A stretch of DNA of 64,000 bases from an uncultured Prevotella sp. (GTDB lineage: Bacteria; Bacteroidota; Bacteroidia; Bacteroidales; Bacteroidaceae): positions 1 to 64,000 of the forward strand of contig CAMNII010000002.1 in NCBI GenBank assembly GCA_946540435.1, given 5' to 3'. The position numbers and the translations under genes are program-made. The notes under the pieces were generated by a model. The model was given only the letters and a program-made list of their open reading frames with translations. It made no database searches and had not been told where the DNA came from. This document shows positions 37,619-46,104 of the stretch, piece after piece; position 1 is the first letter of the stretch; each line of letters opens with the position of its first letter.

Positions 37619-38836
37619 ATGAGAGTACTGACATCCATCATCCTCATGACATGCTCCTTTGGTCATCTCTGTGCACAGACAGAGATGGGCAAAGGAGTTT
37701 TTTCGTACGACCATATCCGACAGACATTCCTGACTGCCACCGAGGCCCTCATCAATCATTATTGGGCTGCCAGTTTCCAAGGGTGCGACAGCTGCTACTA
37801 TTTCAATGCCGCCGGCGACGAAGCCAACAAAAAGAACGAATGGTGGTGGCAGGCTCATGCCATGGACGTCATCGTCGATGCCTACAGGCTCTCCGGCAAG
37901 CAATACTATAAGAACTTCTATGAGAAATGGTTCGACGGCATCGTCAGATACAACTACGAGAAGTGGACTGACGACCCGTGGCGAAACCAGTCGGTCGACG
38001 ACATGGAATGGATAGCGCTGACTCTCATCCACATGTACGAGACATCAGGAGAAAAGAAATACCTCCTGCAAGCCCGACGTCTCTACGACAGGTATATCAT
38101 CACCACCTGGGGTCCCGCCGACGAAGCGCCATGGCACGGAGGCATCTCATGGTCTACTGACCCGAAGATACACAAGACCAAGAACGCCTGCTCCAACGGA
38201 CCGGCAGGCATCATCGCCTCCCTGCTGGCACGGCATGCCAAAGAACTGACTGACCGGCAGTCAAGGAAACTGCAAAGGAAATATCAGGACGACCTGACAC
38301 GCATCTACCAGTGGGAGCGCAAGTACCTCTATAACGACACCACCGGAGCCGTGTACGACCATATCCGCCGCAACCGCACAGCACATCGTGTATGGAGCTA
38401 CAACACAGCGACGTTTATGGCCATGGGAACAGAGCTGTACCGGCTGACCCACCGACAACAATACATCAACGACGCCATCAAGGCTGCCGACTACACCATC
38501 CTAAGGCTGAGCGACCCAAACACAGGACTCATGAACAACGTCAGCCGGTTGGAGAACGGAGGAGACATGGGACTCTTCCACGGAATCTTCTTCCGCTACT
38601 TGTCGCAACTCATCAACAGCAATGCCCTTCCCGCCGACAAGAAAGAAGACTATTCCCGATTCATCGCCGCAAACTGCAACACAGCTATCAGGTGTCTGCA
38701 ACCCGGCGTTGACATCTTCTCGAAAAACTGGATGACGGAACGCATCTCGACAGCCGAAAACGCCCCGCTAACCCCGCACGTTACCGGATGCACACTGTTA
38801 TATGCAACTCTAAGCATCATGAACGTTAATCCATAA
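37619..38836 (+). CDS. glycoside hydrolase family 76 (alpha-1,6-mannanase-like), exported
   Basis: A 405-residue secreted (alpha/alpha)6-barrel enzyme. A signal peptide (MRVLTSIILMTCSFGHLCAQ) is followed by GH76 features: WWWQAHAMDVIVDAY, the catalytic Asp-Asp pair in SVDDMEW (about 127-128), GGISWSTDP and KNACSNGPAG. GH76 enzymes cleave alpha-1,6-mannan backbones such as yeast mannan. There is no lipobox, so it is probably periplasmic. No other mannan-utilization genes adjoin it, which is unusual because Bacteroides GH76 genes normally lie in polysaccharide utilization loci. Confidence 0.88.
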   Translation: MRVLTSIILMTCSFGHLCAQTEMGKGVFSYDHIRQTFLTATEALINHYWAASFQGCDSCYYFNAAGDEANKKNEWWWQAHAMDVIVDAYRLSGKQYYKNFYEKWFDGIVRYNYEKWTDDPWRNQSVDDMEWIALTLIHMYETSGEKKYLLQARRLYDRYIITTWGPADEAPWHGGISWSTDPKIHKTKNACSNGPAGIIASLLARHAKELTDRQSRKLQRKYQDDLTRIYQWERKYLYNDTTGAVYDHIRRNRTAHRVWSYNTATFMAMGTELYRLTHRQQYINDAIKAADYTILRLSDPNTGLMNNVSRLENGGDMGLFHGIFFRYLSQLINSNALPADKKEDYSRFIAANCNTAIRCLQPGVDIFSKNWMTERISTAENAPLTPHVTGCTLLYATLSIMNVNP

Positions 38837-38849
38837 CAAGACAACAGCC

Positions 38850-40118
38850 ATGAACTACGAAGAAACACTGCAATATCTCTACCATGCCACACCGGCATTT
38901 GAACAGGTAGGGGCAGCGGCCTATAAGCCCGGACTTCAGACCACCATAGCCCTTGACGACCATTACGGACGCCCACACCAAAGCTACAAGACCATACATG
39001 TAGCAGGAACCAACGGAAAAGGATCCACCTCACACACCCTCGCCGCCATCCTTCAGGACGCTGGCTACAAGGTAGGACTCTACACCTCACCGCACCTTGT
39101 TGATTTCCGCGAACGGATAAGAGTCAACGGACAGAGTATCAGCAAAGAACGTGTGGTCAGCTTCGTGGAAGACTACTTAGCATGGAACACCAGATTGTCA
39201 CCATCATTCTTCGAACTGACCACCGCCCTGGCACTACTTTATTTCAAGGAGCAAAAGGTTGACATCGCCGTCATCGAAGTAGGACTGGGCGGCAGACTCG
39301 ACTCCACGAACATCATCAACCCCATACTCTCCGTCATCACCAACATATCGTTCGACCATACCCAGTTCCTGGGAAACACCCTTGCCGAGATAGCCACAGA
39401 GAAGGCGGGCATCATCAAGCCCCGCACACCCGTCGTCATCGGAGAGACAACGCCCGAGACCCGACTGGTTTTCGTTCAGAAAGCAAAAGAAATGGATGCT
39501 CCCATCACCTTTGCCGAAGAAGCTATCCCCATCCTTCCCGAACGTTACTCAGAAGCATTCGAGCTGAAGGGCAGCTATCAGGAAAAGAACCTGCGTACCA
39601 TCCTCACCGCGGTAAAGAACTTGGTTGAGCAGAGTATCCTACCCCTCCACGATGCCCCAGACTGTCATGAGAAGAATGCCGGCATCGTCTCCTCACTTAG
39701 CCACATTTGCGCGCTTACAGGACTCCGGGGGCGCTGGGAAAAGCTAAACGACAAACCGCTCGTCATCTGCGATACGGGCCACAACCTTGCAGGATGGCAA
39801 TATCTCGCCCCACAGATTGCCGCACAACCCTGCCAGGCCCTACGCATCGTATTTGGAATGGTCGACGACAAAGACATCGACGGCGTCATGAAGCTACTCC
39901 CCCGCCACGCACATTATTATTTCACGCAAGCCTCCACCCACCGGGCCATTCCTGCTCAGCGCGTCTGCGAGAAAGCTGCCGGATTCGGCCTTGAGGGAGA
40001 ATACTACCCTACCGTCGGCGATGCCTACCGCGCTGCACTGGCAGACGCCGCACCCGATGACTTCATCTTCGTCGGGGGGTCCAGCTATGTCGTGGCCGAC
40101 TTGCTCACTGAGGCCTGA
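38850..40118 (+). CDS. folC: folylpolyglutamate synthase / dihydrofolate synthase
   Basis: A 422-residue Mur-ligase-like enzyme adding glutamate to folates. The P-loop is HVAGTNGKGSTSH, followed by GLYTSPHLVDFRERI and VIEVGLGGRLDSTN, all family signatures. The central ISFDHTQFLGNTLAEIATEKAGI and C-terminal VICDTGHN are also present. It starts 13 bases after the GH76 gene, so it may share that transcript, and is followed by the ftsZ promoter. Confidence 0.95.
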   Translation: MNYEETLQYLYHATPAFEQVGAAAYKPGLQTTIALDDHYGRPHQSYKTIHVAGTNGKGSTSHTLAAILQDAGYKVGLYTSPHLVDFRERIRVNGQSISKERVVSFVEDYLAWNTRLSPSFFELTTALALLYFKEQKVDIAVIEVGLGGRLDSTNIINPILSVITNISFDHTQFLGNTLAEIATEKAGIIKPRTPVVIGETTPETRLVFVQKAKEMDAPITFAEEAIPILPERYSEAFELKGSYQEKNLRTILTAVKNLVEQSILPLHDAPDCHEKNAGIVSSLSHICALTGLRGRWEKLNDKPLVICDTGHNLAGWQYLAPQIAAQPCQALRIVFGMVDDKDIDGVMKLLPRHAHYYFTQASTHRAIPAQRVCEKAAGFGLEGEYYPTVGDAYRAALADAAPDDFIFVGGSSYVVADLLTEA

Positions 40119-40177
40119 AGCTTTCAGAATTTTTTCCGCAAGCCTTGCGAAGGATTGGAGTTTCCGAGTTTTCTCTG

Positions 40178-40185
40178 TACCTTTG
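40178..40185 (+). promoter_or_regulatory. -7 promoter element for ftsZ
   Basis: TACCTTTG, 35 bases before the chosen ftsZ ATG. It shows that the ORF-track start at 40145 is not used. Confidence 0.72.
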
Positions 40186-40219
40186 CAGCCGAAACAAGAT
40201 AATATTCACAGAAAAGGAT

Positions 40220-41605
40220 ATGACAAGAGAACATAGCAATAAGGATGTTGACATCGACGACATGGTGGATTTCGGCGAGATAGAAGACAGGTCGCAGGAC
40301 ATCATCAAGGTCATCGGTGTCGGAGGCGGCGGATGCAATGCCGTCAGAAACATGTATGCCGAAGGCATTGAGGGCGTCACCTATGCCATCTGCAACACCG
40401 ATAGCGCCTCATTGTCGAAGTCAAAGGTTCCGGTGAAGATCCAGCTTGGCACGGCAGGCCTCGGTGCCGGTGCCAATCCGGAAATCGGCCGTCGGGAAGC
40501 CCAGGAGAACATTGAAGACATAGAGCGGCTCATCGACAGCCGTACCAAGATGGTCTTCGTCACGGCAGGCATGGGCGGCGGAACCGGTACCGGTGCTGCC
40601 CCCGTAGTTGCCAAGGTGGCGAAAGAGAAAGGAGCCCTGACCATTGGCGTCGTCACCATCCCCTTCTACTTCGAGCAAAAGCGGAAAATCATCAAGGCGC
40701 TGAAGGGTGTGGAAGAATTGCGGCAATATGTCGACGCCATGCTCATCGTGAACAACGAACGCCTCTGCGACATCTACTCCGACACCCAGATTACCCTTAA
40801 AGATGCCTTCAAGCGCGCTGACGACGTGCTGAAGGATGCCGTGAAAGGCATCTCCGAACTCATCACCGTCAGTTCAGAAGGCGATATAAACCTTGACTTC
40901 CGCGATGTGGAGACGACCCTGCGCAACGGCGGCGGTGCGATCATGGCCATTGGCCGCGCCAGCGGAGAGAGACGTGTGGAACGGGCTATCATCGATGCTC
41001 TCGACTCCCCCTTGCTCTATGGCAACGACATCGGAAAGGCCAAGCGTATCCTGTTTAACATCTACGCAAGCGATGAAGCGCCATTCTTCATTCCTGAGCT
41101 GTCAGAGATTTCGGAATTCTTCGAACAGCTTAATCCGGAGATTGACGTCATCTGGGGTACTACTACCGACAACACCCTTGGTCAGGACGCCAAGGTCATT
41201 ATCCTTGCCGCCGACCTGGAAGACGAACTGCGCGGAAACGCTCCTCAACCTCATGCCAACGACGACAGTTATTACGAAAGTCTCATTCCGCTGCTCTACA
41301 AACCCACCAAGCCGCAAAAGCCCCAGAAGCCACAGCATGGTAAGAACACCGAAGAGGACGAGATATATGCAGAAGCTGACATGACCAATGCAGAAGCAGA
41401 AGCTGGCATGACCAATGCAGAAACAGAAGAAGGCATGACCAATGCAAAAGCAGAAGAAGGCATGACTTACACGGAGGACGATAGCCATACTGACAGAAGC
41501 GACATCCAGTCTGAAGACAATTCCCGGAAACCCATGCCCATGGTGGAACGGTGGAAGCGGTGGCTGCAAAAGCGTATCGACGAAATCATCGAAGTAGAGG
41601 AATAA
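40220..41605 (+). CDS. ftsZ: FtsZ-like tubulin GTPase outside a dcw cluster
   Basis: A 461-residue FtsZ. The start MTREHSNKDV follows a promoter. GTP-binding parts are intact: GVGGGGCNAV, the tubulin signature GGGTGTGAAP (about 120) and the T7 loop NLDFRDV with its catalytic Asp. The canonical Bacteroides TEGLGAGNKPE segment is here a shorter GTAGLGAGANPE. The linker has four 9-residue repeats (GMTNAEAE type). The extreme C-terminus is MVERWKRWLQKRIDEIIEVEE-like, a Trp/Arg/Lys helix, without the usual acidic-Pro FtsA-binding peptide that I would expect. Neighbours are folC and an unknown gene 3 bases downstream, not ftsQ/ftsA/murC. It may be a second, divergent FtsZ. Confidence 0.85.
   Translation: MTREHSNKDVDIDDMVDFGEIEDRSQDIIKVIGVGGGGCNAVRNMYAEGIEGVTYAICNTDSASLSKSKVPVKIQLGTAGLGAGANPEIGRREAQENIEDIERLIDSRTKMVFVTAGMGGGTGTGAAPVVAKVAKEKGALTIGVVTIPFYFEQKRKIIKALKGVEELRQYVDAMLIVNNERLCDIYSDTQITLKDAFKRADDVLKDAVKGISELITVSSEGDINLDFRDVETTLRNGGGAIMAIGRASGERRVERAIIDALDSPLLYGNDIGKAKRILFNIYASDEAPFFIPELSEISEFFEQLNPEIDVIWGTTTDNTLGQDAKVIILAADLEDELRGNAPQPHANDDSYYESLIPLLYKPTKPQKPQKPQHGKNTEEDEIYAEADMTNAEAEAGMTNAETEEGMTNAKAEEGMTYTEDDSHTDRSDIQSEDNSRKPMPMVERWKRWLQKRIDEIIEVEE
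41375..41482 (+). repeat. four 27-bp in-frame repeats in the ftsZ linker
   Basis: Units at 41375, 41402, 41429 and 41456 encode variants of (A/E)GMTNAEAE. The first three share GGCATGACCAATGCA almost exactly; the fourth is diverged. Length variation by whole units would keep the frame. Confidence 0.9.
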
Positions 41606-41608
41606 GCC

Positions 41609-42169
41609 ATGGACCCCAATATCGAAGAGACCCTGCGAAAGCAGATCAATGCCTTGTGGGCCGAAGGACGCACCGACGTGCTGCTGCGGGCTATTGGCGT
41701 TCCCCTGCTTGAGGAGCTGAGGATTGAGGCGGCGCGCGGTCAGCTCAGTCCTCTGCTCATCACGAAGGACTATCGCATCATCCTCTCCAAGACAAACCGG
41801 GAGGTAGAGCTTCAGCCTGTCCACAAGGCCGTCTACCTACTCTTCCTCAACCACCCCGAAGGCATTGAGTTCAAGCGGCTATCCGAACACCGCGACGAAC
41901 TCCGCGACATCTACATGGCCATCACCCGCTATATGGATAAGGAAAAGGTGGAAGAGAGCATCAACCACCTCGTTAACCCGCTCGACAACGCCATCAACGA
42001 GAAGTGCTCACGTATCAAATATGCGTTCCTGCGCCTTATGGACGAATATAGCGCAAGCTATTACATCATCAGCAACCATGTGCTCCGCCATCGCAACAAT
42101 TCCAGCCGCATGTGGTACGAACGCCTGAAAAACATATCCCTGCCACGCGAACTCGTCGTCTACGAATAA
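41609..42169 (+). CDS. unknown 186-residue protein paired with ftsZ
   Basis: I do not recognise a family. It is soluble, with no signal peptide or membrane helix, and is rich in predicted helices. The middle part (ILSKTNREVELQPVHKAVYL then HPEGIEFKRLSEHRDELRD) and NEKCSRIKYAF recall the layout of OmpR-type winged-helix domains, with a short beta strand pair before the helices, but this is a weak resemblance. It begins only 3 bases after the ftsZ stop, so the two are almost certainly co-translated. A regulator or FtsZ partner are both possible. The next 143 bases contain a poor promoter-like TACTTTG near 42274 and no gene. Confidence 0.7.
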   Translation: MDPNIEETLRKQINALWAEGRTDVLLRAIGVPLLEELRIEAARGQLSPLLITKDYRIILSKTNREVELQPVHKAVYLLFLNHPEGIEFKRLSEHRDELRDIYMAITRYMDKEKVEESINHLVNPLDNAINEKCSRIKYAFLRLMDEYSASYYIISNHVLRHRNNSSRMWYERLKNISLPRELVVYE

Positions 42170-42312
42170 TAATCTGCGGAGAAAAGACTCCATGCCTTTC
42201 TTTTAATTTTCTTTAACACCAGCATGAAGGCACTTTTCGCAAAGATTATTTGCTAACTTCATTTTTTTTTGTTTACTTTGCAGTGCATTGTATAACTTTA
42301 AACCAGTAAGCG

Positions 42313-43401
42313 ATGAACACCAAAGAAACAGAAACCCTTAGTGGTCTGAAACGCGAAGACTTCCAGACCACTGTCAATGGCAAACAAACCGACCTCTTCA
42401 TCCTGAAGAACGCACAAGGATGCGAGGTCGCAGTAACTAACTACGGAGGTGCAATCGTTGCCATCATGGTTCCCGACCGCAACGGCAACTTTGCGAACGT
42501 CATCCAGGGGCACGACAACATACAAGACGTCATTAACTCTCCAGAGCCTTACCTCTCCACGCTCATCGGACGCTACGGCAACCGCATAGCACGCGGAAAG
42601 TTCCAACTCAACGGAAAAGAGTATCAGCTCGCCATCAACAACGGTCCCAACTGCCTGCACGGCGGAAAGAGCGGATGGAACGCCCGCGTATGGAACGCCA
42701 CACAGATGAACGACCAGGCACTTGTCCTTGAGTACGTCAGTCCCTACGGCGAGGAAGGGTTCACGGGCGAAGTAAAGACAACCGTCGTCTACACCTTCAC
42801 CAACGACAACGAACTGGTCATCGAATACATGGCAACGACCAACAAGAAGACCATCCTCAACCTCACCTCACACGGCTTTTTCTCATTAGCGGGCATAGCC
42901 GACCCCACCCCATCCATCGAAGACCTTATTTGCGAAATCAATGCAGACTACTATCTGCCCATTGATGATACCAGCATCCCGACAGGCGAGATCCGTTTCG
43001 TCAAGGGAACGCCTTTCGACTTCCGCACACCCAAGCCTGTAGGCCGCGACATCGACGCCGATGACGAGCAGATAAAGAACGGTGCCGGCTACGACCACTG
43101 CTTTGTGCTGAACAAGAAAGAAGAAGGCGAATGCTCCTTCGCCGCACGCATCATCGAGCCCAACAGCGGCCGCACCATGGAAGTATATACCACTGAGCCA
43201 GGCGTGCAGGTATACACCGACAACTGGGCCGACGGCTACAAAGGTCAGCATGGCGCAACGTTCCCGCGTCGCTCAGCCATCTGCTTCGAGGCCCAGCACT
43301 TCCCCGACAGTCCCAACCATCCTTATTTCCCCAGCGTCGTCCTCGGCCCGCATGAGAAGTACAAGCAGAAGACTGTCTATAAATTCGGAATTGACAAATA
43401 A
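42313..43401 (+). CDS. galM: aldose 1-epimerase (cytoplasmic)
   Basis: A 362-residue galactose mutarotase interconverting alpha- and beta-galactose, feeding galactokinase. Motifs are VTNYGGAIVAI, IGRYGNRIARGKF, NNGPNCLHGGKSGWN with catalytic His, LTSHGFFSL with second His, YDHCFVL and CFEAQHFPDSPNHP with the catalytic Glu. There is no signal peptide. It is the first gene of a galactose locus, 32 bases before the MFS transporter. Confidence 0.93.
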   Translation: MNTKETETLSGLKREDFQTTVNGKQTDLFILKNAQGCEVAVTNYGGAIVAIMVPDRNGNFANVIQGHDNIQDVINSPEPYLSTLIGRYGNRIARGKFQLNGKEYQLAINNGPNCLHGGKSGWNARVWNATQMNDQALVLEYVSPYGEEGFTGEVKTTVVYTFTNDNELVIEYMATTNKKTILNLTSHGFFSLAGIADPTPSIEDLICEINADYYLPIDDTSIPTGEIRFVKGTPFDFRTPKPVGRDIDADDEQIKNGAGYDHCFVLNKKEEGECSFAARIIEPNSGRTMEVYTTEPGVQVYTDNWADGYKGQHGATFPRRSAICFEAQHFPDSPNHPYFPSVVLGPHEKYKQKTVYKFGIDK

Positions 43402-43433
43402 AATATTAATAACTAAAAACATTTAAAACAAAA

Positions 43434-44684
43434 ATGACACAGACACAAAAGAAAAATGGAGCTGTCGTGGCTATTATTGCCATGATGTTCCTGTTTGCAA
43501 TGATTTCGTTCGTGACCAACATGGCAGCCCCCTTCGGCACCATCTGGAAGAACCAGTATGAATGGGCCGGAATGGTCGGTAACCTCATGAACTTCGCCGC
43601 CTACCTCTTCATGGGTATTCCCGCTGGTGTGATGATTACGAAGATTGGTTACAAGAAGACTGCCCTCGTAGCCCTTGCACTGGGCTTCATCGGCATCGCC
43701 GTCCAGTATTGCTCGAGCACGATGGACGCAACAGCCATCAGCGCATATGTAGTCTACCTGCTTGGTGCCTTCATCTGCGGCTTCTGCGTATGTATTCTGA
43801 ACACCGTTGTCAACCCGATGCTCAACCTGCTCGGTGGCGGCGGCAACCGCGGTAACCAGCTCATCCAGACCGGTGGTTCGCTGAACTCTCTGGCTGCAAC
43901 GCTGACACCTATGCTTGCTGGTGCCATGATTGGTGAAATCACCAAGGAGACATCGCTGGGAGATGTTGCTCCGCTGCTGCTCATCGCACTGGCCATCTTC
44001 GCCTGCTCGTTCGTCATCATCTACTTCACGAAGATTGAAGAGCCCGAAGTTGAGAAGTCAAATGTCATGGAAGGTGTGAAAGGTGCCCTCGGCTATCGTC
44101 ACCTCGTACTCGGCATCATTGCCATCTTCTTCTATGTAGGTATCGAGATCGGTATCCCCGGACAGCTGTTGTTCTACCTCGGACAGCCCGTTGCCGAAGG
44201 TGGTGTGCTGGGTAACATGACTGTTGCCGGAACCATCGCCGGTTTCTACTGGCTGCTGATGCTCGTCGGCCGTTTCACCAGTGCCTTCATCTCGGGTAAG
44301 GTTTCCTCACGCAGCCAGCTCATCTGCACCTCTGCAGTAGCCATCTGCCTGCTCATCGTAGCCATCATGATGCCTGAGACCACAAAGATGACCCTCGCCG
44401 GCAACGAAGTTCCTACGAAAGTATTGTTCATCATCCTCTGCGGTCTCTGCACGTCGGTGATGTGGGGTGTTATCTTCAACCTCGCAACCGAAGGACTCGG
44501 CAAATATACTCCTTCTGCATCCGGTCTGTTCATGACGATGGTTGTCGGTGGTGGTGTCATGCCGCTCATCCAGAACCTCATGGCCAACAAGGTCGGCGAC
44601 ATCAACAGCTACTGGCTCATCATTGCCATGCTCGCCTACCTGCTGTTCTACGGTGTGACTGGTTGCAAGCCCGCCAAGAAATAA
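43434..44684 (+). CDS. MFS sugar transporter
   Basis: A 416-residue inner-membrane protein with about 12 membrane helices, in the major facilitator superfamily. The N-terminal helix is VVAIIAMMFLFAMISFVTNMA and GGNRGNQLIQTGGSLNSLAATLTPML lies in the middle of the N-half, as in the fucose/glucose/galactose permease group. Its place between galM and galK makes galactose (or a galactoside) the likely substrate. It probably uses a proton or sodium gradient. Confidence 0.88.
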   Translation: MTQTQKKNGAVVAIIAMMFLFAMISFVTNMAAPFGTIWKNQYEWAGMVGNLMNFAAYLFMGIPAGVMITKIGYKKTALVALALGFIGIAVQYCSSTMDATAISAYVVYLLGAFICGFCVCILNTVVNPMLNLLGGGGNRGNQLIQTGGSLNSLAATLTPMLAGAMIGEITKETSLGDVAPLLLIALAIFACSFVIIYFTKIEEPEVEKSNVMEGVKGALGYRHLVLGIIAIFFYVGIEIGIPGQLLFYLGQPVAEGGVLGNMTVAGTIAGFYWLLMLVGRFTSAFISGKVSSRSQLICTSAVAICLLIVAIMMPETTKMTLAGNEVPTKVLFIILCGLCTSVMWGVIFNLATEGLGKYTPSASGLFMTMVVGGGVMPLIQNLMANKVGDINSYWLIIAMLAYLLFYGVTGCKPAKK

Positions 44685-44779
44685 TAGCAAAAGACCACCC
44701 ACAGTCCCTCCCCGTAGGAGGGCCTGCGGGTTATGGTAATCATAATTTCTAATTATTCATTACTAATTTCTTATTAAAA

Positions 44780-45946
44780 ATGTTGGATATTGAATTTGTA
44801 AGAAGTCGCTTCATCAAGCACTTCGATGGTAAAACCGGTAACATCTATACCTCACCCGGACGTATCAACCTCATCGGCGAGCACACCGACTATAACGGCG
44901 GTTTCGTATTCCCAGGAGCTGTTGACAAAGGCATCATGGCAGAAATGCGCCCCAATGGAACAGAGAGCACCATCCGTGCCTACTCCATCGACCTGAAGGA
45001 CCGTGTGGACTTCGACTTCCACGACGGCGTAGGTCCTCGTGCCTCATGGGCAAAGTACATCTATGGCATCACGCTTGAGATGGAAGCCCTCGGTGTTCCC
45101 GTGAAGGGATATAACATTGCCTTCGCTGGTGATGTACCCCTCGGAGCCGGCATGTCATCATCGGCTGCCATGGAGAGCTGCTTTGCCTGCGGTCTGAACG
45201 ACCTCTTCGGTGACAACAAGGTATCGAAGTGGGATATGGCACTTGCCGGACAGGCCACCGAGCACAAATACGTCGGTGTGAACTGCGGTATCATGGACCA
45301 GTTCGCCAGCGTCTTCGGACAGGAAGGCAAGCTGATGCGTCTCGACTGCCGTAGCCGTGAGTTCGAATACTTCCCCTTCGACCCGAAGGGCTACAAGCTC
45401 GTCCTGCTCAACTCCTGCGTGAAGCACGAGCTCGTTGGCTCACCCTACAACGACCGCCGCAACTCTTGCGAGAATGTCGTCAAGCACATCGCTGCCAAGC
45501 ATCCGGAAGGAACCTTCGAGACCCTGCGCGACTGCACATGGGAACAGCTGGAAGAGGTACGCGCTGAGGTAGGCGAAGAAGACTACACCCGCGCTCACTT
45601 CGTGCTCGGCGAGAAAGACCGCGTGCTTGCTGTCTGCGATGCACTTGAGAAGGGCGACTACGAGACCGTTGGTCAGAAGATGTACGAGACTCACTACGGA
45701 CTGTCGAAGGAATACGAGGTAAGCTGCGAAGAGCTCGACTACCTGAACGACCTGGCCAAGGAGTGCGGCGTCACCGGTTCGCGCATCATGGGCGGTGGCT
45801 TTGGCGGCTGCACCATCAACCTCGTCAAGGACGAACTCTACGACGACTTCATCAAGACGGCATCAGAGAAGTACTTCCAGAAGTACGGCAAGGCCCCGAA
45901 GGTCTATGATGTCATCATCAGTGAGGGTTCTCACAAAGTCTGCTAA
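44780..45946 (+). CDS. galK: galactokinase
   Basis: A 388-residue GHMP kinase phosphorylating galactose at C1 with ATP. The galactokinase signature is GRINLIGEHTDYNGGFVFPGA, the ATP motif PLGAGMSSSAAME, and the C-terminal motif GGGFGGCTINLV. It follows the transporter after 95 bases and is followed by an inverted-repeat region and a second galM. galT and galE are not in the window. Confidence 0.95.
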   Translation: MLDIEFVRSRFIKHFDGKTGNIYTSPGRINLIGEHTDYNGGFVFPGAVDKGIMAEMRPNGTESTIRAYSIDLKDRVDFDFHDGVGPRASWAKYIYGITLEMEALGVPVKGYNIAFAGDVPLGAGMSSSAAMESCFACGLNDLFGDNKVSKWDMALAGQATEHKYVGVNCGIMDQFASVFGQEGKLMRLDCRSREFEYFPFDPKGYKLVLLNSCVKHELVGSPYNDRRNSCENVVKHIAAKHPEGTFETLRDCTWEQLEEVRAEVGEEDYTRAHFVLGEKDRVLAVCDALEKGDYETVGQKMYETHYGLSKEYEVSCEELDYLNDLAKECGVTGSRIMGGGFGGCTINLVKDELYDDFIKTASEKYFQKYGKAPKVYDVIISEGSHKVC

Positions 45947-45966
45947 TCCAATCAGTTGACAGGTAA

Positions 45967-46095
45967 TTAGTTGACGAGTTGACAAGTTATTAGTGAAACA
46001 TCAATACATTCCACTATCAACTTGTTTACTCGTCAACTTGTTTATCCGTCAACTCGTCAACTAATAACTTGTTCACTTGTCAACTCGTCAACTAA
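45967..46095. repeat. inverted and direct GTTGACGAG-type repeats between galK and galM
   Basis: A left arm TTAGTTGACGAGTTGACAA (45967-45985) is the perfect complement of 46077-46095, a 19-bp match. CAAGTTATTAGT (45983-45994) also matches 46060-46071 as a 12-bp inverted repeat. Further copies of CAACTTGT and CGTCAACT lie between. The region could form a large cruciform or an mRNA hairpin between two gal genes. Confidence 0.88.
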
Positions 46096-46104
46096 ATAAA
46101 ACAC

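Noticed and set aside
40145-40219. 25 extra N-terminal residues for FtsZ in the ORF track
   Set aside because: The TACCTTTG promoter box lies inside this stretch, and the FtsZ-like sequence begins after ATG 40220.
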